Of a stretch of DNA of 19,087 nt, positions 7,119 through 13,621 are shown piece by piece; the first letter of the stretch is position 1; each line of letters begins with the position of its first letter. The position numbers were made by a program, and so were the translations under genes. The notes beneath the pieces are model-generated. The model searched no databases. It saw only the letters and a program-made list of their open reading frames with translations, and was not told the DNA's origin. The stretch is from Spirochaetaceae bacterium (GTDB taxonomy: Bacteria > Spirochaetota > Spirochaetia > PWKH01). The stretch covers positions 1-19,087 of the forward strand of contig PWNW01000164.1 in assembly GCA_003557605.1 (NCBI GenBank), in the 5' to 3' direction.

Positions 7119-8468
7119 TCATCGCTGCAGATATGCCCGAAAGAGACGGTAGTCGCTGTCAAGGACATCATAGCTCTCCTCCAGGTCTTCAAGGCCCGCA
7201 AGAGACGGCGGAGGCTCCGGAGAAAACCCCAGGATATCATCAATGTGCTCCTTGAACTTTGCGGGGTGGGCAGTCTCAAGCACCACCTGCAGCTCCTGCT
7301 CATCTGAAGCATGCTTCTGATACTCCTCCATACCGGCCCATCCTACCGCACCATGGGGTTCGATGAGAACCCTGAAGGAATCCCACACCTCCCGTACTGC
7401 ACCCTTAGTGGCTGCATCATCCACAGAGACAGCAAATATGTCGTTCTTCAGAACCTCCATGTCGGGAAGAATCGAGAGCAATCCCTGCTCGTCCATCCTT
7501 CCTCCATAGAGGTCCACCAGCCGTGCAAGATTGCTCGGGTGCCCGACATTCATCGCGCTCGATATGCAGTTCAGAGAAGGAACGATTTTCCGATAGCTCC
7601 CTGTGGCAAGGAACTGGGGAAACTCATCATTCTCATTGGCGGCAACCACGGTTCGCCTCATCGGCAGTCCCATGCGCCTGGCAATCATGCACCCCATCAT
7701 ATTGCCGAAGTTGCCCGATGGAATCGAGAAAACAATCGGTTCATCCAGGGAGGACCTCAGCTGGGCCCAGGCATAGAAATAGTAGACTGACTGGGGAAGC
7801 AGCCGCCCGATATTTATGGAGTTTGCCGAGGTAAGACCAAGATTGGAGAGCGCTTCATCGCTGAATGCGCGTTTCACAAACCACTGACAGTCATCGAACT
7901 TTCCGTTTACCGCAGCAGTCCTGACATTCCCTCCCAAGGTGGTCATCTGCCTGCGCTGGCTGTCGGTCACCTCTTCTGCGGGATAGAGAATCACCACATT
8001 GATATTTGGGACCCCGTGGAACGCATGGGCAATCGCACTTCCCGTGTCTCCTGAGGTTGCGGTGAGGACAGTAAGCTTCCTGCTGTCCTTCTGGAGAAAG
8101 AAGCTCATCAGCCGGGCCATCATCCGGGCGGCAAAATCCTTGAAGGAGGCTGTCGGTCCCTGGTCAAGGCGCATGAGATATCGTCTGCCGTGGACCTTTT
8201 CAAGGGGTACGGGGAAGTCATAGGCATCCTTCGTGAGCTCCGAGAGCACTTCATCGGGCACTTCAGGATGAAGGAATGTGCGCAGCACCTGGAATGCGGC
8301 CTCCTGGTATGAACAACCGGAAAGCGGCTCAAGCACCTCCAAGCTCATCTTCGGTATCTCCTCGGGCATGTACAGTCCCCGGTCAGGGGCCTGTCCGGCA
8401 AGCAGTGCCTCACCGAAGGTCACAGGCGGCGCAAGGGTGTTGGTGGATCGGTACTTCAGGGGTGCCAT
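7119..8468 (-). CDS. thrC: Threonine synthase
   Basis: This 449-residue PLP enzyme of fold type II converts O-phosphohomoserine to threonine and phosphate. The N-terminal region (RGLYMPEEIP) is typical of the bacterial class. The PLP lysine is Lys110 in TASFKDFAAR, and the phosphate-binding loop is TATSGDTGSA further on. Length fits the E. coli type (428) and is shorter than fungal forms. The start is supported by AAGGAGGA (8475-8482) about 7 bases upstream. Its own promoter overlaps the terminator of the preceding gene. It leads a minus-strand group with the ApgM-like gene 20 bp downstream, which would supply its substrate. No truncation or missing residue is seen. Confidence 0.95.
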   Translation of the reverse strand: MAPLKYRSTNTLAPPVTFGEALLAGQAPDRGLYMPEEIPKMSLEVLEPLSGCSYQEAAFQVLRTFLHPEVPDEVLSELTKDAYDFPVPLEKVHGRRYLMRLDQGPTASFKDFAARMMARLMSFFLQKDSRKLTVLTATSGDTGSAIAHAFHGVPNINVVILYPAEEVTDSQRRQMTTLGGNVRTAAVNGKFDDCQWFVKRAFSDEALSNLGLTSANSINIGRLLPQSVYYFYAWAQLRSSLDEPIVFSIPSGNFGNMMGCMIARRMGLPMRRTVVAANENDEFPQFLATGSYRKIVPSLNCISSAMNVGHPSNLARLVDLYGGRMDEQGLLSILPDMEVLKNDIFAVSVDDAATKGAVREVWDSFRVLIEPHGAVGWAGMEEYQKHASDEQELQVVLETAHPAKFKEHIDDILGFSPEPPPSLAGLEDLEESYDVLDSDYRLFRAYLQR

Positions 8469-8495
8469 GACAATATCCTCCTTGTATGGAGGTGG

Positions 8496-8524
8496 ATTCT
8501 ACCAAAAAAACCCCGGAGAGGCAA
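8496..8524 (-). promoter_or_regulatory. thrC promoter overlapping the upstream terminator
   Basis: On the minus strand TTGCCT (8519-8524) and TAGAAT (8496-8501) are exactly 17 bp apart. The -35 hexamer lies at the loop and inner 3' arm of the terminator hairpin, and the T-run forms most of the spacer. Transcription would start near 8489, about 20 nt before the thrC ATG. Only 35 bp lie between the thrC start and the hairpin T-run, so a promoter almost has to overlap the terminator if thrC is transcribed on its own. Confidence 0.5.
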
Positions 8525-8539
8525 TCTGCCTCACCGGGG
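8504..8539 (-). terminator. Rho-independent terminator of the Gfo/Idh/MocA gene
   Basis: Two 13-nt arms (8511-8523 and 8527-8539) pair with a single A-A mismatch around a 3-nt loop. On the minus strand the hairpin is followed by seven T (8504-8510). It begins 32 bp after the oxidoreductase stop codon. It is the only textbook terminator in the window. Confidence 0.93.
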
Positions 8540-8571
8540 ATGTTACGGCACCCTTTCCTGCTCTATAGGAA

Positions 8572-9585
8572 TCAGTTCTGCACCTTCTCCCAAGCACCTG
8601 ACTTAGCCGCACGGAATACAGCATCCAGCACCTTGGCATTGCCCAGGGCGTTATCAAGGGAGCCGGCAAAGGGAACCTGGTCCCGGATGCTGCGGGAAAA
8701 CGCATCTCCCTGCAGGGTGTAGTGATTGCATACATCAAAGGTCTGCTCTACCACATCGCCGTCAAGAATATCATTTTCGTGACTGAGAATCTGGGTCGGT
8801 ATATCCGGGGGAGTATTGAAGGGTATGGGGATTTCAAATTTTTTCTTGGTGGTAAACGCCTGCACCACCTGGTAGGGGGTCAGCTGGGTGCTGACGGTGA
8901 ACATTGCCTGTCCGGTGGGAAAGTCCATCAGCACCGATGCAAGACGGTCCACCTTGAACTCCGGGTCTGCTTCCAGCACGGCGGAAACCCGCAGGGGTTC
9001 AAACCCGAAAAGATACCGGCTGATCACCACCGGGTAGCATCCGATGTCATACATTCCTCCGCCGAAGTACTCCTTATTGTTCCTGATGTCCTTGCTGTCC
9101 CTGTTGAAGTAGCTGAAGAATGCGCTTACGGCCCGGAGTTCCCCTGCCTCACCTGCCTGTATGAGCTCCTTGACCCGCTTCCATCGGGGATGATGAAGCA
9201 CCATGAAGGCCTCTCCGACCAGCAGCCCCGTCGATTCCGAGAGTTCCTTCAGTTCCTGGACCTGCTCTGCCTTGACCACCAGGGGTTTCTCGCACAGCAC
9301 ATGCTTGCCCGCTTCAAGGCATCGTTTTGTCCATTCCAGATGCATATGATTGGGCAGCGGGTTGTACACCGCCTCAATTTCGGGATCTTCAAGCATCTGT
9401 TCATAGGAACCGTAGGCCTTTGGTATTCCAAGAACTTCTGCCGCCTGCTTCGCCTTATCTTCACTTCTTGATGAAACTGCAGCAATTTCGCAGAGTTCGC
9501 CCTGCTGCATTGCAGGCAGAACATGCTTCATGCCGATGTCCGCAGTAGAAAGCACGCCCCATTTTACCTTTTCATGCTTGCTCAT
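8572..9585 (-). CDS. Gfo/Idh/MocA-family NAD(P)-dependent oxidoreductase
   Basis: 337 residues with an N-terminal Rossmann domain (KWGVLSTADIG, residues 8-18) and a C-terminal alpha/beta substrate domain. The family signature is CEKPL with Lys100; the second catalytic block is YDIGCYP with Asp180 and Tyr184. The pattern resembles the dihydrodiol dehydrogenase / D-xylose 1-dehydrogenase branch, which oxidises or reduces sugars and related polyols with NADP, but the exact substrate cannot be read from the sequence. GGAGGT lies 5 bases before the ATG. It is monocistronic or follows the YkgJ-type gene, and ends at a strong terminator. No sugar transporter or kinase lies beside it to suggest a pathway. 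Confidence 0.88.
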   Translation of the reverse strand: MSKHEKVKWGVLSTADIGMKHVLPAMQQGELCEIAAVSSRSEDKAKQAAEVLGIPKAYGSYEQMLEDPEIEAVYNPLPNHMHLEWTKRCLEAGKHVLCEKPLVVKAEQVQELKELSESTGLLVGEAFMVLHHPRWKRVKELIQAGEAGELRAVSAFFSYFNRDSKDIRNNKEYFGGGMYDIGCYPVVISRYLFGFEPLRVSAVLEADPEFKVDRLASVLMDFPTGQAMFTVSTQLTPYQVVQAFTTKKKFEIPIPFNTPPDIPTQILSHENDILDGDVVEQTFDVCNHYTLQGDAFSRSIRDQVPFAGSLDNALGNAKVLDAVFRAAKSGAWEKVQN

Positions 9586-9603
9586 AGATACCTCCGTGGG
9601 GAA

Positions 9604-9632
9604 AGAGTATCATTAACCGATGAGCACTGCAA
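9604..9632 (-). promoter_or_regulatory. Possible promoter of the Gfo/Idh/MocA gene
   Basis: On the minus strand TTGCAG (9627-9632) and TACTCT (9604-9609) are 17 bp apart, about 20 bp before the start codon. Both hexamers deviate from consensus, so this is tentative; readthrough from the YkgJ-type gene is also possible. Confidence 0.35.
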
Positions 9633-9638
9633 TACGAA

Positions 9639-10214
9639 TTATTCCCTGCTTTCAGGGGAATCATGCGCTTCAAGGCTGAAGCGGTACTGCAGTTTTTGCC
9701 ATGCATGAAACACAGCCTCTGAAATAGGAAGCACCTCCCGGTACTCCAGTGTGTACTGCGCCTGGTAGTCCGACAGCACCGGTCCTGAAAGCGGGGGCTT
9801 CCGGGGATCAGAGCACTCCATATGACGGCATGGCCGGTAGATGAATGATCCGTTTTTATCGGTATACCCCGAAAAGCCGAATCCCCTGCAGATTACCGGA
9901 CGCACGCTGTAGATCATGCAGTGAAAAGGATTGTGATGATCATAGAATATGCAGCATTCCCGTTCCTGGAGCAGTTCAAAGCGCTGCTGCAGGTCCTCCC
10001 GTGCTTCAATAATATACCTGGCGGCAAATTCCGCCTCAGGTGCGGTGATCTCAGGCTCCCAGGCCCCGGTACAGCAGATGCCGCATCCCGAGGGGCAGCG
10101 CGCCCCGGATTCACCGCTGAACAGTTCAATGTGCCTGTCAAACTCGCTGTACTGCATAGCTATTGCCTTCCAGCGCTCATCCCCTACGGGATCCTTTGGA
10201 CGATATCCTTTCAT
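9639..10214 (-). CDS. YkgJ-family cysteine-cluster protein (putative zinc or Fe-S binding)
   Basis: The product is 191 residues from the ATG at 10214. Cysteines fall in the order of the CxxCxxCC (YkgJ, PF03692) family: Cys40, Cys44, Cys47, Cys48 (CPSGCGICC), Cys87-Cys88, Cys99, Cys109 in RPVICRGFGF, then Cys129 and Cys134. Family members are thought to bind zinc or an iron-sulfur cluster; their function is not established. GGAGGG lies just before this ATG. A longer frame from a TTG at 10268 is unlikely, because that TTG is the first three bases of a good -35 box. The C-terminal third is helical and lacks recognisable motifs. Confidence 0.8.
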   Translation of the reverse strand: MKGYRPKDPVGDERWKAIAMQYSEFDRHIELFSGESGARCPSGCGICCTGAWEPEITAPEAEFAARYIIEAREDLQQRFELLQERECCIFYDHHNPFHCMIYSVRPVICRGFGFSGYTDKNGSFIYRPCRHMECSDPRKPPLSGPVLSDYQAQYTLEYREVLPISEAVFHAWQKLQYRFSLEAHDSPESRE

Positions 10215-10238
10215 ATCCCTCCGAAAAAAAACTGGTAA

Positions 10239-10268
10239 TTCATACACCCCAGCGGGCCCGCATGTCAA
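10239..10268 (-). promoter_or_regulatory. Predicted promoter of the YkgJ-type gene
   Basis: On the minus strand a consensus TTGACA (10263-10268) is followed by 18 bp and TATGAA (10239-10244), about 25 bp before the chosen ATG. A perfect 10-bp palindrome, GCGGGCCCGC at 10252-10261, sits in the spacer and could be a regulator site. Confidence 0.5.
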
Positions 10269-10360
10269 TGATTGTACACTAAAGCCAACTCTAACGGTCT
10301 ATATCTCTATAATTCTCTACTATTTTGTGCATATTTCACAATGCATCCATCCATACTCTT

Positions 10361-10369
10361 TGGTATGAT
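10361..10369 (+). promoter_or_regulatory. Extended -10 promoter of the glycerate kinase gene
   Basis: TGGTATGAT is an extended -10 element (TG, one base, TATGAT at 10364-10369) about 33 bp before the ATG. No good -35 hexamer is seen at 17 bp, which is usual for extended -10 promoters. The rest of the 10269-10401 gap is AT-rich and has no gene. Confidence 0.4.
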
Positions 10370-10401
10370 CAATTATAAACAGCAGATCAAAAGGAGATGT
10401 C

Positions 10402-11535
10402 ATGAAAATATGCATAGCCTCTGATTCCTTTAAGGGAAGCAGCACTTCTCAGCAGGCAGGAGAACAGATGGCCAGGGGCATCAGAAGGGTGTTTCCCGAT
10501 GCTTCAATCAAGATCATACCCATCGGAGACGGAGGAGAGGGAACTGTAGAAGCGGTAATCATGCAGATGGGAGGATCCATGCGGGAGATCACCGCAGCTG
10601 GACCCCTCGGAGAACCGGTGAAAGCATCATACGGAATTGCCGGGTCCACAGCGGTGATCGAAATGGCTGCCGCCTCGGGGCTTACTCTGGTCCCCGAGGA
10701 AAAAAGGAACCCCCTGATCACCACCACCTACGGCACCGGTGAGATGATCCTTGATGCGGTCCGTCAGGGCTGCACCAGGATCCTTGTTGCCATCGGCGGA
10801 AGCGCCACCAACGACGGCGGCGTCGGCATGGCCCAGGCTTTGGGATACTCATTCACCGACAGCAAGGGCAATGAGATCGGATACGGAGGCGGCTCCCTTG
10901 ATCAGATCGAATCAATTGACGCATCCATTGCGGCGGACCTTTCGGGCGTTGAGATCGAAATCATGTGCGACGTATCAAATCCGCTGTGCGGCCCAAAGGG
11001 GGCTTCAGCGGTGTACGGCCCGCAGAAAGGTGCCACCGAAGAAATGGCCAGACAGCTTGATGCAAACTTGAACCACCTGGCCCGAAAAACTGAGGAGTTC
11101 CTGGGCATCGACTGCGCAGAGATTCCCGGAAGCGGGGCGGCAGGGGGCCTTGGATTTGGCCTGACCGCATTTGCCGGCGGTACCCTTCGTTCAGGCATCG
11201 AAGCGGTCCTGGAGGCAATCAGTTTCTCAGGCGAAATCAAGGACATGGACCTGCTGATCACTGGAGAAGGGAAGATGGACGGGCAGTCGATATTCGGAAA
11301 GGCCCCGGTGGGGGCTGCACAAGCCGCTAAGCGCCTCCATATTCCCGTGATAGCAATAGCAGGGTCCATCGGTGAAGGCATTGAGGCAGTATATGACCAC
11401 GGCATCGACAGCGTGATGAGCATTGTCAACCGGCCGATGTCCCTGACGGAGGCCTTCGCTGAATCCTCGGAGCTTCTGGCAGATGCTGCAGAGCGGGCCA
11501 TGCGGATGATCCGAATCGGCATGGGGCTGCACTGA
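10402..11535 (+). CDS. Glycerate kinase (GlxK/GarK family)
   Basis: This 377-residue protein phosphorylates D-glycerate with ATP, usually giving 2-phosphoglycerate for lower glycolysis. It starts with the family hallmark IASDSFKGS (residues 5-13), followed by GDGGEGT (42-48), then GGSATNDGGVGMAQALG, GAAGGLGFG and TGEGKMDGQS in the usual order. Length matches the 375-380 of E. coli GarK and GlxK. AAGGAGATG precedes the ATG. It lies 71 bp before nagA on the same strand, but a promoter is seen in that gap, so it may be a separate unit. No glyoxylate or glycerate pathway partner lies nearby, so the source of glycerate is unknown. Confidence 0.93.
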   Translation: MKICIASDSFKGSSTSQQAGEQMARGIRRVFPDASIKIIPIGDGGEGTVEAVIMQMGGSMREITAAGPLGEPVKASYGIAGSTAVIEMAAASGLTLVPEEKRNPLITTTYGTGEMILDAVRQGCTRILVAIGGSATNDGGVGMAQALGYSFTDSKGNEIGYGGGSLDQIESIDASIAADLSGVEIEIMCDVSNPLCGPKGASAVYGPQKGATEEMARQLDANLNHLARKTEEFLGIDCAEIPGSGAAGGLGFGLTAFAGGTLRSGIEAVLEAISFSGEIKDMDLLITGEGKMDGQSIFGKAPVGAAQAAKRLHIPVIAIAGSIGEGIEAVYDHGIDSVMSIVNRPMSLTEAFAESSELLADAAERAMRMIRIGMGLH

Positions 11536-11550
11536 AAACATTCCGCATCA

Positions 11551-11579
11551 TTGACAACCCCATCCGGGAGCAGTAGATT
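11551..11579 (+). promoter_or_regulatory. Predicted promoter of nagA-nagB
   Basis: TTGACA (11551-11556) and TAGATT (11574-11579) are exactly 17 bp apart. Transcription would start near 11586, about 21 nt before the nagA ATG. It suggests that nagAB can be transcribed independently of the glycerate kinase gene. Confidence 0.6.
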
Positions 11580-11606
11580 AATACCAGACCTGCAAAGGAA
11601 ACATGC

Positions 11607-12806
11607 ATGAAAAAAATCTGTCTGCATAACGGCATGGTGTATACCGGCATTACCAAGAAGGGAAATTCTTCAGTCCTCTTTGAAAATGGTGTGATAACCA
11701 ATGTGCTGTCGGACCGACGGTTTCTGCAGATGCCCGATGCTTCAAGCTACGAAATACTTGACGTCCAGGGACTGGGGATAGCCCCCGGACTGATTGATTC
11801 TCATATCCACGGAATCGGCGGGTTCGGCACAGAGGACCTCAGCGAAGATTCCATTGCCGGTATGTCGGAAATACTTCCCCGGTTCGGGGTCACCAGTTTC
11901 TGCCCTACAATTTATCCCATGGCGCCGGAGGACATGGACCAGGCGATTACTTCCGTAGTGAAAGTCATTGGGAAAGAACCGGGCGCACACATCCTGGGAA
12001 TTCACATGGAGGGCCCCTTCATTTCAAAGGAGAAACTTGGGGTTCAGCGCGGTGAATATGTCCTTCCCGTAGATATTTCCGTCCTGGAGCACCTCTGGGA
12101 GGTGTCCCGTGGAACAATTATCTCCATGACCGTGGCTCCGGAAGTCAAGGGAATGCGGGAGCTTGCCCTGAATGCGGCCCGTAAGGGAATCGTTCTTCAG
12201 GTAGGCCACTCCAATGCCACCTACAATCAGATGGTTGAAGGCATAGAGGCGGGCATCCTGCATACCACCCATTTCTTCAACGCCATGCGCTCCCTGCATC
12301 ACCGGGACCCCGGAGTTGTAGGGGCCATCCTGATACACCCGGAGGTCTCCTGCGAAGTTATTCCCGACGGAAGGCACCTGCATCCTGCAATTATTTCATT
12401 TCTCATCAAGGAGAAGGGAACCAGCAAGGTGGTACTGGTCAGCGACGGTCTGAGGCCCACGGCCCAGAAAACACCTCCCTTCTTTGCCAACCATGAGGAG
12501 GTGGAAATCCGGGACGGAGTATTCTATCGCACAAAGGACGGCACGATCGCAGGGTCCAGCCTGACACTTAACACCGGAGTGTTCAACATCACCGAGATGG
12601 ATGTCTCCCTCCAGGATGCATTGAAGATGGCTTCATTGAATCCTGCCCGGACCCTGGAACGGGACCATCTATGCGGATCGCTGCTTCCGGGAAGAAGGGC
12701 CGATCTTATTGTATTTGACCGGCAGATGCAGATCTATAGAACATTTATCCGGGGAGCGGAGGTCTATTCCCGCCCCTTCCCGGCATCAAAGGAGACAACG
12801 GAATGA
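11607..12806 (+). CDS. nagA: N-acetylglucosamine-6-phosphate deacetylase
   Basis: 399 residues, an amidohydrolase-fold enzyme that removes acetate from GlcNAc-6-phosphate to give glucosamine-6-phosphate in the cytoplasm. Metal and catalytic residues are visible: His66 and His68 (DSHIHG), Glu135 (HMEGP), His201 (GHSNA), His222 (THFFNAM) and the catalytic Asp280 (VSDGL). The segment PDGRHLHP before it is also typical. Length is slightly above E. coli NagA (382). The start is preceded by AAGGAAA. Its TGA overlaps the nagB ATG (ATGA), so translation is coupled and the products act one after the other. No PTS or other GlcNAc uptake gene is in the window. Confidence 0.95.
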   Translation: MKKICLHNGMVYTGITKKGNSSVLFENGVITNVLSDRRFLQMPDASSYEILDVQGLGIAPGLIDSHIHGIGGFGTEDLSEDSIAGMSEILPRFGVTSFCPTIYPMAPEDMDQAITSVVKVIGKEPGAHILGIHMEGPFISKEKLGVQRGEYVLPVDISVLEHLWEVSRGTIISMTVAPEVKGMRELALNAARKGIVLQVGHSNATYNQMVEGIEAGILHTTHFFNAMRSLHHRDPGVVGAILIHPEVSCEVIPDGRHLHPAIISFLIKEKGTSKVVLVSDGLRPTAQKTPPFFANHEEVEIRDGVFYRTKDGTIAGSSLTLNTGVFNITEMDVSLQDALKMASLNPARTLERDHLCGSLLPGRRADLIVFDRQMQIYRTFIRGAEVYSRPFPASKETTE

Positions 12807-13618
12807 GACTCATTGTGCAGAAGGATTACCAGATGCTGTCGCTGTGGGCGGCGCGTTATGTTGCCCGGGCAATACTGAAGGCTGAACCCAGGGAGAACAG
12901 CCCCTTCATCCTCGGCCTTCCTACCGGGTCCAGCCCCCTGGGTATGTACCAGGAGCTGATCCGTCTCTGCAGCCAGGGGGTGATCAGCTTCAAACATGTG
13001 ATCACCTTCAATATGGATGAATATGTGGGCATTCCCGAGGACCACCCCCAGAGCTACCGCCGGTTCATGTACGACAACTTCTTCAACCACATCAATATAC
13101 CGAAACAGAACATCAATTTTCTTAACGGAAATGCCGATGACCTGGCTGCTGAATGCCTCAGGTACGAACAGGCCGTCAGCAGCTTGGAAGGAATCGACTT
13201 ATTTGTTGGAGGGATCGGCACCGACGGGCACATAGCCTTCAATGAACCGGGCTCCTCACTCACGTCACGGACAAGAATTAAAACCCTGGCTGAAGAAACC
13301 CGTGCATCAAACTCCCGGTTTTTCGAAAACGACATTACCAAGGTTCCGAAATACGCCCTCACCGTCGGTGTCGGCACGGTGATGGATGCCCGGGAAGTGC
13401 TGATTATCGCATACGGACATAACAAAGCTAGAGCGCTGATGCATGTCATAGAGGAAGGAATTAATCATATGTGGACCGTCAGTGCCCTGCAGCAGCACCG
13501 CAGGGCAACCATTCTCTGCGACGAGGATGCAACTGAGGAACTGAAGGTCCGCACGGTAAAATACTTCAAGATGATGGAAGCGGACAACCTTGATCCCGAT
13601 GCGATCCTGAAGGTCTAA
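12803..13618 (+). CDS. nagB: Glucosamine-6-phosphate deaminase
   Basis: 271 residues; converts glucosamine-6-phosphate to fructose-6-phosphate and ammonia. Catalytic residues fall at the E. coli numbering: Asp72 (FNMDEYVG), Asp141, His143 and Glu148 (GTDGHIAFNEPG). The allosteric residues of the E. coli enzyme, Ser151, Ser152, Arg158 and Lys160 (SSLTSRTRIK), are also kept, so activation by GlcNAc-6-phosphate is plausible. The phosphate loop is GLPTGSSP. GGAG lies before the ATG, inside the end of nagA. The gene ends 3 bp from the stop of the convergent sucrose-phosphate synthase gene, with no terminator seen between them. Confidence 0.97.
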   Translation: MRLIVQKDYQMLSLWAARYVARAILKAEPRENSPFILGLPTGSSPLGMYQELIRLCSQGVISFKHVITFNMDEYVGIPEDHPQSYRRFMYDNFFNHINIPKQNINFLNGNADDLAAECLRYEQAVSSLEGIDLFVGGIGTDGHIAFNEPGSSLTSRTRIKTLAEETRASNSRFFENDITKVPKYALTVGVGTVMDAREVLIIAYGHNKARALMHVIEEGINHMWTVSALQQHRRATILCDEDATEELKVRTVKYFKMMEADNLDPDAILKV

Positions 13619-13621
13619 GCA

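Noticed and set aside
6610..7152. 180-codon plus-strand frame opposite the ApgM-like gene
   Set aside because: Antisense to a conserved enzyme and runs into thrC; rich in His, Pro and Arg as expected for shadow translation.
9644..9657. Small hairpin CCCTG-CTTT-CAGGG at the end of the YkgJ-type gene as a terminator
   Set aside because: The stem is only 5 bp and no T-run follows on the minus strand.
10215..10268. TTG start for the YkgJ-type gene
   Set aside because: The TTG belongs to a TTGACA -35 box and has no ribosome binding site; the ATG at 10214 has GGAGGG upstream.
10326..10340. CRP-like site TGTGC-N5-TCACA before glycerate kinase
   Set aside because: The spacer is 5 instead of 6 bp and one arm is imperfect; CRP is also not established for this kind of organism.
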